A stretch of DNA of 57,478 nucleotides, from the NCBI RefSeq assembly GCF_001890925.1, contig NZ_MLCB01000057.1, positions 1-57,478 on the forward strand, read 5' to 3'. Under the pieces are notes generated by a model, which was not told the origin of the DNA, did not search any database, and worked only from the letters and a program-made list of their open reading frames with translations. Position numbers and translations under genes: made by a program. This document shows, piece after piece, positions 25,067 to 34,266 of this stretch; the stretch's first letter is position 1; each line of letters begins with the position of its first letter. Source of the DNA: Planktotalea frisia. Its GTDB lineage: Bacteria; Pseudomonadota; Alphaproteobacteria; Rhodobacterales; Rhodobacteraceae.

Positions 25067-26043
25067 AAGCACTGGTTTATGATGGCGTCGAGACGCTCAA
25101 TTTCCGCGACATGCCCGACCCTGTCATTGGTACGGGTGAGCATCTCATCAAGGTAGAGGCCGTCGGCATTTGTGGCTCTGATATGCATGCGTTCTTGGGG
25201 CATGATGCGCGGCGTCCTGCGCCGCTTATTCTTGGGCATGAAGCAGCTGGTGTGATTGTTGGCGGCGAAATGGATGGTCGTCGTGTAACGGTGAACCCGC
25301 TTGTGACCTGCATGACATGTGATGCCTGCAAAGCAGGTCGTGTGAACCTGTGTCCGAACCGCGAAATCATCTCGATGATGCCGCGCGAAGGCGCGTTTGC
25401 GCAGTTTATTACAATGCCGGATAGCAATCTGGTGACTGTGCCTGATGATATACCTTTGAGCAAAGCCGCACTTGCGGAGCCGCTGGCTGTTAGCTGGCAC
25501 GCCGCGCGTCTCGCTCTGGAAGCTTTGCATCCGAGTATGGCAAAACGCGCGCTTGTGATCGGTGGGGGTGCGATTGGCCTTGCCGCTGCGCTGGCTCTGA
25601 AAGCGATGGGTGCGAATGATGTGACGATTGCAGAACCCAATGAGACACGCCGCGCTTACCTGAATAAGACTTGTGGGCAAAAGACGCTCGCGCAAGCGGA
25701 TGGTCAGTTCGAGATCGTCATCGACGCGGTTGGATACGCCGCCACGCGCGCAGCAGCATCTGCCTGTGCCATGCCCGGTGGTGTGATCGCGCATGTGGGT
25801 CTTGGCGAAGACGACGGTGGCCTTGATGTGCGCCGTATGACGTTGCAGGAGATCACCTTTATTGGCACATACACTTACACTTCCCAAGATTTCCGCGATA
25901 CCGCACAAGCGATTTTTGACGGCCGCCTCGGTGCGCTTGATTGGACGGAGACACGTGGTTTAAACGAAGGACAAGGCGCATTCGAAGACTTGCGAGCAGG
26001 CAAAGTCGCCGCGCCCAAGATCATCCTTGATCCATGGAATTAA
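25063..26043 (+). CDS. Zinc-dependent dehydrogenase of the DHPS cluster (HpsO/HpsP role)
   Basis: 326-residue medium-chain dehydrogenase: catalytic zinc ligands in VGICGSDMH and GHEAAG, structural-zinc cysteines in CMTCDACKAGRVNLC, and the NAD-binding GGGAIGLAAALALK. Likely the second 2-dehydrogenase for DHPS enantiomer conversion, working with the SDR enzyme encoded by the overlapping gene (inference by operon position). The start is fixed by the ATGA overlap; a longer frame upstream lies inside the SDR gene. At 326 residues it is a little shorter than typical sorbitol/threonine dehydrogenases. Confidence 0.82.
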   Translation: MKALVYDGVETLNFRDMPDPVIGTGEHLIKVEAVGICGSDMHAFLGHDARRPAPLILGHEAAGVIVGGEMDGRRVTVNPLVTCMTCDACKAGRVNLCPNREIISMMPREGAFAQFITMPDSNLVTVPDDIPLSKAALAEPLAVSWHAARLALEALHPSMAKRALVIGGGAIGLAAALALKAMGANDVTIAEPNETRRAYLNKTCGQKTLAQADGQFEIVIDAVGYAATRAAASACAMPGGVIAHVGLGEDDGGLDVRRMTLQEITFIGTYTYTSQDFRDTAQAIFDGRLGALDWTETRGLNEGQGAFEDLRAGKVAAPKIILDPWN

Positions 26044-26082
26044 CTGAAAAACGAACCGGACTTTAACAAAGGAACCCAGCCC

Positions 26083-26589
26083 ATGAATATCGACAAGAAG
26101 ATCGTAGACGATCTTGTCGCGAACGACGTTTCCTTCGTCACTACAGTGCCGTGCAAGCAGCTGGCTGGTGTGATCGAAGAAGTCGAAAACCGCGACGAAA
26201 TCTTCCACATCCCGTCCAACAAAGAAGACGAAGGCATGGGCCTGTGCGCTGGTGCATTCATGGGTGGCAAGCGCCCTGCGATCATTATGCAGAACACGGC
26301 GATTGGTGTTACAATTAACACGCTCGCGACGCTGACACAGTTCTACCGCATGCCCTTGCCGATGATCATTTCCTATCGTGGCGAATTGCGCGAACCCGTT
26401 GCTTGCCAAGTTGAAATGGCTGTTCACACCAAGGCGCTTTTGGCGCAGTTGAACATTCCCACATACCACTTCCATTGGCAGAAGGATGTTGAAGAATTTG
26501 ACAACATCCTGAAGTACACATTCATGTGCAATAAACCTGTCGCGATCCTTACGGACGCGAACTTCTGGGGAGGCTACGGCGACCAATGA
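26083..26589 (+). CDS. comD: Sulfopyruvate decarboxylase, alpha subunit
   Basis: 168 residues, matching the N-terminal (PYR) half of a thiamine-diphosphate decarboxylase: the cofactor-activating Glu is in SNKEDEGMGLCAGA near residue 46. With ComE it decarboxylates 3-sulfopyruvate to sulfoacetaldehyde. In methanogens ComDE serves coenzyme M synthesis; in roseobacters it serves sulfolactate and DHPS catabolism, feeding sulfoacetaldehyde acetyltransferase (Xsc), which is not in this window. AAAGGA lies upstream of the ATG, and the stop overlaps comE by ATGA, as expected for equimolar subunits. Phosphonopyruvate decarboxylase is the nearest alternative, but that is normally a single chain. Confidence 0.9.
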   Translation: MNIDKKIVDDLVANDVSFVTTVPCKQLAGVIEEVENRDEIFHIPSNKEDEGMGLCAGAFMGGKRPAIIMQNTAIGVTINTLATLTQFYRMPLPMIISYRGELREPVACQVEMAVHTKALLAQLNIPTYHFHWQKDVEEFDNILKYTFMCNKPVAILTDANFWGGYGDQ

Positions 26590-27140
26590 TCCGTTCAGAA
26601 ATCTTAAAAGAAATCGCCCCGATCCTTAATCCACATTTGGTGGTTTGTAATATCGGTCTGCCCAGCCAAGAGCTGCACATGATCGACGACAACGAGCGTA
26701 ACTTCTACATGCTCGGCACCATGGGTCTGTCCTCTTCCATCGGTTTTGGCCTTGCGTTGGCGCAAGACAAGCCAGTGATCTCTATCGATGGGGACGGCTC
26801 TGTTCTGACCAACCTCGGTACCTTGCCAACAATCGCGAACAACGCGACGGGCAACTACACGCTTTTGATCATCGACAACGGCTCTTACGGCTCGACGGGT
26901 GATCAACCGACATATGCAGGCATGAAGACGTCTTTGACGGCTGTTGCCAAAGCATGCGGCTGTGAGAACGTGATCGAAGTGCAGGACAAGGATCTGGGTC
27001 CGGTTTTGCAGTCTGCGATCGATAGCGATGAGATGACAATCATCGTGTGCAAGTGCGACAGCGGCAACATCAAACTGCCTGTTATCACGCTTGATCCTGT
27101 CGTGATCCGTCACCGCTTTATGGAAGCAGTGAAAGCGTAA
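26586..27140 (+). CDS. comE: Sulfopyruvate decarboxylase, beta subunit
   Basis: 184 residues, the PP half of the enzyme. The thiamine-diphosphate/magnesium motif starts GDGSVLTNLG near residue 61 and ends with the Asp-Asn of LLIIDNGSYGSTGDQ near 97. It forms the active site with ComD encoded immediately upstream. The stop codon shares a base with the start of the next gene (TAATG), so translation of comD, comE and the flavin dehydrogenase is coupled. Confidence 0.9.
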   Translation: MIRSEILKEIAPILNPHLVVCNIGLPSQELHMIDDNERNFYMLGTMGLSSSIGFGLALAQDKPVISIDGDGSVLTNLGTLPTIANNATGNYTLLIIDNGSYGSTGDQPTYAGMKTSLTAVAKACGCENVIEVQDKDLGPVLQSAIDSDEMTIIVCKCDSGNIKLPVITLDPVVIRHRFMEAVKA

Positions 27141-28234
27141 TGACTTGGGCCGCCGCGCATATACACTCTGCGAGTGATGCGCGGCGGCTCGCTAAAAAGC
27201 GCCTGCCTTGGATGATCTTCGACTACATTGATGGATCTGCTGGCGAAGAGACGGGTGCCAAACGCAATCGCGCTGCCCTTGATGCAGCCACCCTGCGTCC
27301 CCGTATCTTGCAAAACGTGAGCGAGCGATCGCTCTCAACCACTCTCTTTGGCAAACCTTCTCAGCGCCCCTTTGGCATAGCGCCTATGGGCATGTGTAAC
27401 CTGTCTGGTGTTGGCGCGGACCTGATGCTCGCACGTCTCGCTGCGAAATACCAAGTCCCCCACGGGGTCTCGACCGTTGCCTCGACCCCGATGGAAAAGA
27501 TTATCGAAGTGGCCGAAGGTCACGCATGGTTTCAGCTTTACTTTAGTGGCGATGGTGTCGGCACATTCAAATTGGTTGAGCGCGCGAAAGCGGCTGGGTA
27601 TGAGACGCTTGTTTTGACGGCTGACGTCCCTGAAGTGGGCCGCCGCCCTCGCGAACTACGCCATGGTTTCAAGATGCCGTTCCGCATCGGCCCTAAACAG
27701 TTCATCGACTTCGCGCTGCACCCTCATTGGTCCTTATCGGCCCTCTTCGCTGGAAAGCCGCAGATGGCGAATTTCGACATGGATGGGTATGAGTTTGATC
27801 GCACTGAATCCCGTGCGCGCGCGGATTGGGATACGCTTAAACGCCTGCGTGATGCGTGGGACGGCAATCTCGTGGTCAAAGGTGTGCTCGATGTGGACGA
27901 TGCTGTGAGCCTGCGTAACGCGGGCGTTGATGCAGTCCAAGTGTCCAGCCACGGCGCGCGCCAACTTGAAAGCGCGCCTTCTCCGTTCAGCTTGTTGCCT
28001 GCGATGCGCGCCGCACTAGGCCCCGACTATCCGATCTTCTTTGATAGCGGCTTGCGCTCTGGCGAGGACGCGCTCAAAGCACTGCATGCGGGTGCGGACT
28101 ATGTGTTCTTTGGCCGCGCCTTGCAGTTCGCAATTGCAGCTGGCGGTGAGGCTGGCCTAGCCAAGCTTTGGGACGTTTTCAGCGATGAGTTGAGCATTGC
28201 AATGGCGCAAACAGGCCTAACAAAATTGCCTTAA
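27140..28234 (+). CDS. FMN-dependent alpha-hydroxyacid dehydrogenase, candidate sulfolactate dehydrogenase
   Basis: 364 residues of the LldD/glycolate oxidase family. N-terminal PWMIFDYIDGSAG carries the substrate-binding Tyr; FMN contacts lie in APMGMCNL and the C-terminal DSGLRSGEDALKAL, FFGRA. The active-site signature, usually SNHGGRQ, reads SSHGARQ here, so the catalytic His and Arg remain but the Asn is Ser. Coupled to comE by TAATG and lying last in the DHPS operon, it is the obvious candidate to oxidise sulfolactate to sulfopyruvate, the step missing between HpsN and ComDE. The roseobacter enzyme for this step has been called SlcD; whether this is its orthologue I cannot confirm. Confidence 0.82.
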   Translation: MTWAAAHIHSASDARRLAKKRLPWMIFDYIDGSAGEETGAKRNRAALDAATLRPRILQNVSERSLSTTLFGKPSQRPFGIAPMGMCNLSGVGADLMLARLAAKYQVPHGVSTVASTPMEKIIEVAEGHAWFQLYFSGDGVGTFKLVERAKAAGYETLVLTADVPEVGRRPRELRHGFKMPFRIGPKQFIDFALHPHWSLSALFAGKPQMANFDMDGYEFDRTESRARADWDTLKRLRDAWDGNLVVKGVLDVDDAVSLRNAGVDAVQVSSHGARQLESAPSPFSLLPAMRAALGPDYPIFFDSGLRSGEDALKALHAGADYVFFGRALQFAIAAGGEAGLAKLWDVFSDELSIAMAQTGLTKLP

Positions 28235-28299
28235 ACGGAAAGCGTTGCGTCGCAAATAACACTCCCTAATGTCTCTCAAAACAACGAGTGGAGACACCA

Positions 28300-28821
28300 A
28301 TGAAAATCGCATTTGCACTCTTATCCGGCCTTGCATTGACGGCCTGTGTGTCGTCTGGCGGCCCGCGCCAAGCCGTAACCGAAGTGACCTTTTCATCGCA
28401 AAGCCCGAACGCGCTGTTTGGCTATGACGAAACGTTGGTTCAGGTCGTCGCGCCGCGCGATATGTCTAAAGTGATTTCCATCATTGAGCCACAAAGCGGT
28501 GTCCCATGCCAAATGCGGGGCGCGAATTTCACCGCCAGTTTTAGAACGCCGGGCAAGGTTTTGCTGCCTGACTACGGCAATCTGTCCAAGCCCGTAACGG
28601 TGACCTGTACCTACCAAGGGATCGCGCGCAGTGTGACTGCAAACGCCTTTGATGCGACGGCTGAACAAGCGGGCCGCGAGATGGCTGGCGAAAATCCTGG
28701 TTTGGGTGGCATGGTGTTCGGCGCGCTTGAGCAAAGACGTGTTGCCAAGGATCGAAGAGGCCAAAATGACTGGAAGTATCCAACGATCACAGTGAACTAC
28801 CAGTCGATGGAAACGCGTTAG
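28300..28821 (+). CDS. Predicted lipoprotein, 173 aa
   Basis: Signal peptide with lipobox LTAC at about residue 16, so a lipid-anchored envelope protein. The mature part is Ser/Thr-rich and beta-like, with a further cysteine pair (VPCQM and VTCTY) that could form a disulfide in the periplasm. No known family is recognised. The ATG giving MKIAFALL is preferred, four codons after another in-frame ATG, because GTGGAGAC lies just upstream. It converges on the GyrI-like gene with a gap of two bases. Confidence 0.8.
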   Translation: MKIAFALLSGLALTACVSSGGPRQAVTEVTFSSQSPNALFGYDETLVQVVAPRDMSKVISIIEPQSGVPCQMRGANFTASFRTPGKVLLPDYGNLSKPVTVTCTYQGIARSVTANAFDATAEQAGREMAGENPGLGGMVFGALEQRRVAKDRRGQNDWKYPTITVNYQSMETR

Positions 28822-28823
28822 AG

Positions 28824-29435
28824 CTAGACCCGTTTTACCGGCTGGCGCAGTATCGTCCTAAGCTTTTCCGGTGCGGTCCTGCGCGGATCGCCTAAGTAGA
28901 TTTCGTGGTGCTTGCCGTTCCAATCCAAACCATTGGCAGGCATAAATTCATCATGCAAACGCGCAAGCGTCGGACCTTCTTCGCTGTAAGGTCCGATGTG
29001 CAAAATTTGCGCGCTAAGCCCTTCCTCAAACGTTTCAAACCGCAGCGTAGCGGGTTTTGGCCCCAGTTTTTTCGCAGCTTTCTCGACAGCTTGATCAAAC
29101 ATGTTTTCGCGGATCCAATCGGGCTGCATGATCATCATGCTCCAAAGCCATTCTTTTTTACGATCTTGCGTAAACGCACTCATGTCTTCGGCCCACCAAA
29201 GCCCTTCGAGCGGGGGGACGACATAGTCCTGTTCAAGCTGCTGTTTAGACAGGAATTTCAGTGGATAACTGACAGCATAAAGCCATGATACAGCCTCTGT
29301 GTAGGTTGGTCCCTCCGGCACTCCAGCACCGTCAATCATGATGAATTTCATCTTTGGTATGTCCACCAAAACGAAGTCTTTCGCCTTTGGTGCGTAGAGT
29401 GTTTTTAGAGTCTTTTTAAAATCAATTTTCTGCAT
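28824..29435 (-). CDS. GyrI-like small-molecule-binding domain protein
   Basis: About 203 residues, cytoplasmic. It begins MQKIDFKKTLKTLYAPKAKD and continues with FVLVDIPKMKFIMIDGAG and GLWWAEDM, a pattern of the GyrI-like/COG4832 family related to the ligand-binding domain of BmrR-type regulators, without a DNA-binding part. Some relatives hydrolyse cyclopropane-containing compounds or bind amphipathic molecules; no such role can be assigned here. The ATG is the internal one that starts the conserved region; the upstream extension is within the divergent promoter. Divergent from the unknown membrane protein, 96 bases apart. Confidence 0.8.
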   Translation of the reverse strand: MQKIDFKKTLKTLYAPKAKDFVLVDIPKMKFIMIDGAGVPEGPTYTEAVSWLYAVSYPLKFLSKQQLEQDYVVPPLEGLWWAEDMSAFTQDRKKEWLWSMMIMQPDWIRENMFDQAVEKAAKKLGPKPATLRFETFEEGLSAQILHIGPYSEEGPTLARLHDEFMPANGLDWNGKHHEIYLGDPRRTAPEKLRTILRQPVKRV

Positions 29436-29531
29436 TTTATTGGCTCTGTCCTCAAGGCGGTGGCAGGAGTTTACCAGAATTTCACGATTTCGATCCATGA
29501 AAAGATCAAAGGTTTTAATGAAAGGAAAAGC

Positions 29532-30518
29532 GTGAGGAGAGTTCAATCAGTCGTGTTCATCTTGTTTTTATGCACGTCAGCAGTCTTTGGATCAGCTGCA
29601 TTGGCGCTATGCGAAGAAAAGCGCGTGTTTGATCAATTGCGCGCGCAAACCAACGCGTTTTTCACGACGGGTACACCGTTGAACGCGGCTCAAAATAATG
29701 GCCTGGCAAGGGGTCTCTCGCAGCTAAACCTGCTCACGATTTTTCCAATCCTAGCAGCCAATAATCAAACAATGCATGCACCGTTTTTGAACAAAGTGCT
29801 AAGTGAATTTGCGGTTTTGCAACGTTCAGGTCGGCGTGATGTTCAGGTTTTGAACGTGCGAAATATTGAAAAAACTGCACAGATATTTGAAGAGCTGTGC
29901 GCAAACAGTCAGGTGATAAATCAAGCCACAATAGGTGTGAACGAGCGGCTTATCCTAGAGCGGTTTGACTTCAATTTCACTAATCCTTTTCGCGGCTGGA
30001 CAGGTGCAGACGTGCGCTCGTTTTTCAACCTTTCGCTTGTTTTTTTCGTGCTGCTTGGATTGATCAGTCTGATTGTTTTCTTTTGGAAAGCCTATGTGCT
30101 TGACTTCCCTTTTCTAGAGAACAGAAGGCACTGCAAAATTCCAGCAAATCTGATTGTAGAAGGTACAGAAGTTGTCGGCCATGTCACCACTTTAGGCCCG
30201 TTTGGAGCGCGTTTTATTCCGATGCAAAACGATGAGTATGCAGGTTCTATAAACGCGCAATCGGAAATGTGCATAGCGCAGTTTGCGTCAGGATCGCAGG
30301 TTTTTGCAGTTTCGCTGCAGAGCGTGATGAGTGAGCTCAGCGTAATTGCATTCCACGACAAACTTGATCGCAATACCTTGAACGATCTCTACGAGACCTC
30401 GGAAGTTCCAACACGGTTTGCGTCAAATTCAGTGGTGCCGTCTCGTTCAAGCTCGCAGAGCAGCAAAAGACGCATAAAACCGTCAGGTCACAAGATACGA
30501 AAAGCCCCCGCCCTGTAG
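29532..30518 (+). CDS. Unknown membrane protein with large periplasmic domain
   Basis: 328 residues from a GTG start with AAAGGA seven bases upstream. A hydrophobic N-terminus (about residues 6-26) is followed by a roughly 150-residue region, a second strong helix (SFFNLSLVFFVLLGLISLIV, near 161-185) and a C-terminal domain of about 140 residues ending in a Ser/Arg/Lys-rich tail. Predicted topology puts the middle region in the periplasm and the C-terminal domain in the cytoplasm. The C-terminal part (CKIPANLIVEG through GPFGARF) is faintly reminiscent of PilZ-like folds but lacks a clear RxxxR motif. Composition is A+T richer than the neighbours. Function unknown. Confidence 0.75.
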   Translation: MRRVQSVVFILFLCTSAVFGSAALALCEEKRVFDQLRAQTNAFFTTGTPLNAAQNNGLARGLSQLNLLTIFPILAANNQTMHAPFLNKVLSEFAVLQRSGRRDVQVLNVRNIEKTAQIFEELCANSQVINQATIGVNERLILERFDFNFTNPFRGWTGADVRSFFNLSLVFFVLLGLISLIVFFWKAYVLDFPFLENRRHCKIPANLIVEGTEVVGHVTTLGPFGARFIPMQNDEYAGSINAQSEMCIAQFASGSQVFAVSLQSVMSELSVIAFHDKLDRNTLNDLYETSEVPTRFASNSVVPSRSSSQSSKRRIKPSGHKIRKAPAL

Positions 30519-30529
30519 ACAAGGCGGGG
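30506..30529 (+). terminator. GC-rich hairpin at the end of the unknown membrane protein gene
   Basis: Arms ccccgcc (30506-30512) and ggcgggg (30523-30529) with a ten-base loop containing the TAG stop. No T run follows, so termination may be weak. Confidence 0.45.
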
Positions 30530-30593
30530 TTAGTAGGTGCTGCGAAGTCAGGACACAGGCACCGGCGGTGTTCTTTGAAAAATGTGGTCTTAT

Positions 30594-31776
<1,183 letters not shown>

Positions 31777-31809
31777 GGGGTCAAATTCTTTTTCTAAACA
31801 ATAGGTTAG

Positions 31810-32445
31810 TTATTTTTCTTGATACAAGATGTTGTGTACAGGTTTAAACGAACGTCTATGGTGTGGGGTTACCCCAAGTTTTTCCAATGCAGACTTGTGA
31901 CTTTTGGACGGGTAACCCGCGTTCGTTTCCCAGCCATATCCAGGGTAGTGTTGCGCCAAATCCCACATGACATAATCTCGACAGATTTTGGCCACAATTG
32001 AGGCAGCCGAAATCGACACAGATCGGCTGTCGCCCTTCACAATGGCCTCGGATGATCCGGTTAATCCGCGCGGAATCATGTTTCCATCAATCAGAAGGTG
32101 ATCAGGGCGTTGTTTCAGCCCTGCCACAGCACGCTCCATCGCTAAATGAGATGCACGCAGAATATTCAGATCGTCGATTTCTTCGACAGAGGCATGGGCG
32201 ATGCTCACATCCGCACAAAGCAAAAGTGCGTCATGCAACGCTTGTCGCTTCTTTGCGCTCAGCTTTTTGCTGTCGTTCAAGCCCTCGGGAATATGCGCCG
32301 GATCAAGAATCACAGCTGCAGCGGTAACTGGCCCCGCAAGCGGACCACGTCCGACTTCGTCAACACCTGCGACCAAAGACAAGCCGCGCGCCTGTGCTGC
32401 GCGCTCAAAGGAATAGTCGGGACCTAGCAAGGAATGGTGCGTCAC
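31810..32445 (-). CDS. rnhB: Ribonuclease HII
   Basis: 211 residues. It removes RNA from RNA/DNA hybrids, including single ribonucleotides in DNA. The metal-binding acidic residues are visible in VAGVDEVGRGPLAGPV near residue 27 and in HLLIDGN near 117, and the segment KGDSRSVSISAASIVAKICRD is the conserved RNase HII core. Located upstream of ccrM on the same strand. Normal length; nothing unusual. Confidence 0.95.
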   Translation of the reverse strand: MTHHSLLGPDYSFERAAQARGLSLVAGVDEVGRGPLAGPVTAAAVILDPAHIPEGLNDSKKLSAKKRQALHDALLLCADVSIAHASVEEIDDLNILRASHLAMERAVAGLKQRPDHLLIDGNMIPRGLTGSSEAIVKGDSRSVSISAASIVAKICRDYVMWDLAQHYPGYGWETNAGYPSKSHKSALEKLGVTPHHRRSFKPVHNILYQEK

Positions 32446-32602
32446 CAGAGATCGCTTTCGAAAGGAGATGAGAGGTCAAAAGATACACCGCTTGCGACCA
32501 AGCCAAAAGGGCAAACGAAAAAAGCGCACAGCCATGTCCGGCTGCGCGCTTCCTTTGATGCTTGGCTGTCATGTGGCGCAGCCAAGCTCTGCTCAAGTGA
32601 TA

Positions 32603-33130
32603 TTAGTGACGACCACGGTGGTGACGTGGGCCGTGTGGGTGCTTGTGACCGTGACCATTGCCGTGACGGTGCCACTCATACCCACGCTGGTTGTTACGCG
32701 CGCGCTGCTGGCGATGAGCGTTTTGACCATTGCGAGCGCCGTGACCGCGGCGATCATTGTCGTACCAATTGTTTCGTTGCGAACGATGCGCGTTTTGACG
32801 TTTTGAGCCATGTCCACGATTGCTTTTGTGGCCGTTTCCGTGCCCGCGCTTTTGCGCTTTTTGTTGGTTATGGGTCACTTGTGGACGTGCATAGTCTTTT
32901 TCATTGCGATGATTTTTGGTGGAGTGTTTCTTGTTGTTCTCGATCGCTTTGCCGACAATCACCAAGGCTGCGATGCCTGCAATTGTTGCAGCAACTGGAT
33001 CGACATGGTTATGGCTGCGCGGTTGCGGCGCTGGCACGTAACGGTATTCACCCGCTTGTGCCATGCTCGAAGTGATGCCTGTGAAAGCGAGAGCGGTTGC
33101 AACAACTGTAGAAATAAAAGCACGGTGCAT
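32603..33130 (-). CDS. Exported histidine-, arginine- and glycine-rich protein
   Basis: 175 residues. A signal peptide (MHRAFISTVVATALAFTGIT to about residue 26, SSMAQAG) is followed by a short hydrophobic stretch (AATIAGIAALVIVGKAIE, about 47-65) and a long low-complexity tail of His, Arg, Asn and Gly, ending HPHGPRHHRGRH. The tail could bind metal ions or polyanions. The periplasmic start of the mature protein resembles small RcnB-like or glycine-zipper exported proteins, but I make no family claim. Because of its skewed codons several opposite-strand frames are open here; they are shadows. Divergent from the small exported protein, with palindromes between. Confidence 0.8.
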   Translation of the reverse strand: MHRAFISTVVATALAFTGITSSMAQAGEYRYVPAPQPRSHNHVDPVAATIAGIAALVIVGKAIENNKKHSTKNHRNEKDYARPQVTHNQQKAQKRGHGNGHKSNRGHGSKRQNAHRSQRNNWYDNDRRGHGARNGQNAHRQQRARNNQRGYEWHRHGNGHGHKHPHGPRHHRGRH

Positions 33131-33227
33131 GTGTTTGATCCTGACTTGTTTGATGCCTTCCAGTGATTGGCGGGCTTGATGGGATCAAACTGGGGGCACC
33201 CCCCTCTGGCAGGCAATATCATCGCAG

Positions 33228-33277
33228 TGTTATCCGATAACATGCCTATAAACGCTCAATGTTATTGAAAAACATTG
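33228..33277. promoter_or_regulatory. Palindromes in the divergent intergenic region
   Basis: A perfect 15-base palindrome tgttatccgataaca (33228-33242, arms of seven around one base) and, 15 bases on, an inverted repeat caatgtt/aacattg (33257-33263 and 33271-33277, seven bases apart). They lie between the His-rich protein gene and the small exported protein gene, 24-73 bases before the latter, where a repressor or activator could act on either promoter. Confidence 0.5.
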
Positions 33278-33300
33278 CTATTCGGCGCATCTAGAGTGTC

Positions 33301-33540
33301 ATGAAACATTGCATCACTCCCCTCGCTCTGGCTGCTGCGCTTTCGCTTTTAGCAAGCGCTGCTTTGGCCGACTGTACTGCCGTTTATAAAGCCAAGCAGG
33401 ACAACCCTTTGCGCCTTGAACATAGTTCTTTGACTGTCGCTGGCCCTTGCACGGTTGCAGCGGCTGAGGACAAAGTAAAAGCGCAACTGGCTGCAAGGGG
33501 CTGGACATTGCTCAAGGTTTTGTCAGTCTCCGAAAACTAA
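33301..33540 (+). CDS. Small exported protein, 79 aa
   Basis: 79 residues with a clear signal peptide (MKHCITPLALAAALSLLASA, then ALA) and a mature part of about 56 residues containing two cysteines (DCTAVYKAK and GPCTVAAA) that could pair in the periplasm. The sequence resembles small conserved roseobacter exported proteins, but I know no function. It lies 14 bases upstream of the membrane winged-helix protein and is probably co-transcribed with it, which would fit a periplasmic partner for that protein (inference). Confidence 0.75.
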   Translation: MKHCITPLALAAALSLLASAALADCTAVYKAKQDNPLRLEHSSLTVAGPCTVAAAEDKVKAQLAARGWTLLKVLSVSEN

Positions 33541-33554
33541 TTAGGAGATCGGCT

Positions 33555-34259
33555 TTGCAAGACGAAACAGCGACAGCAGCCGACTCGCGGCGCACAGGGA
33601 ACCGGATCGTCGTCATTGGGTTGGCGGCGATTGTCGGTATTTTGTTTTTCGCAGCGATCATTTTGTTTGCGAACTTGCCAGATGCGAATGCATTCAATCT
33701 GCGGGTTGAGCAGATCTTCATAGAGAACGACGACTTAAGCAGTCAGGCCGAGATCAAGCTTCTGGAGATTCTGGCACAATCGGGCACGTCGTTTTCGGAA
33801 ACGCTTGCATCCTACCGTTTCGTGATTTTCGTTCTGTTGCTCTTTGCAACGTCATTGCTCATCGCAGCTGTCGTGTTTCTGGTGATGTTTATAGTATTGA
33901 ACCGCCGCATGGCGCAGATTGAACGCTCGGGCATCCAAGTATCATCGCTTTTGATCTCTCGGGAGGAGAAGACGGTGTATCTCAATAATATGGGTTTCAA
34001 GCTGACAGATGCCGCGATGGAGACTTTGTCGGTCTTGGCCGAGGCGCGCATGGATGATGACGTGATGACTGGTGTCGAGATCGAGGCGGTCATTTCTGGT
34101 CGCAGTACCGTGGATTGTGAAGAAGCGGCAGGAGCCACGCGGATCAAGCGTTTGCGCGACGGGCTTGGCAATCAGATGGTGAGCGAGTTGTTGGTAAAGA
34201 ATATCGCGCGCAAGGGATATATGCTGGCGATTGATAAAGACGTTATCAAAGTGCTTTAG
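33555..34259 (+). CDS. Membrane protein with C-terminal OmpR-like winged-helix domain
   Basis: 234 residues, starting at TTG with TAGGAGA seven bases upstream. Two strong membrane helices (about residues 18-39 and 87-115) enclose a periplasmic loop of about 45 residues; the cytoplasmic C-terminal part (149-226) reads like an OmpR/ToxR-type winged helix: KLTDAAMETLSVLAE, then MTGVEIEAVIS, then TRIKRLRDGLG and the wing-like KNIARKGYMLAI. This would be a membrane-bound one-component regulator with topology opposite to ToxR/CadC (output domain C-terminal). The fold call is by motif resemblance only. The conserved intergenic repeat follows eight bases after the stop. Confidence 0.7.
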   Translation: MQDETATAADSRRTGNRIVVIGLAAIVGILFFAAIILFANLPDANAFNLRVEQIFIENDDLSSQAEIKLLEILAQSGTSFSETLASYRFVIFVLLLFATSLLIAAVVFLVMFIVLNRRMAQIERSGIQVSSLLISREEKTVYLNNMGFKLTDAAMETLSVLAEARMDDDVMTGVEIEAVISGRSTVDCEEAAGATRIKRLRDGLGNQMVSELLVKNIARKGYMLAIDKDVIKVL

Positions 34260-34266
34260 GGTTTTT

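Noticed and set aside
31777-31830. A CtrA box upstream of ccrM
   Set aside because: Only a ctaa-N8-ttag like arrangement is present; spacing and bases differ from TTAA-N7-TTAAC.
32434-33166. Several plus-strand frames opposite the His-rich exported protein
   Set aside because: They are Cys/His/Arg-rich low-complexity translations produced by the repetitive codons of the minus-strand gene, which has a signal peptide and good context.
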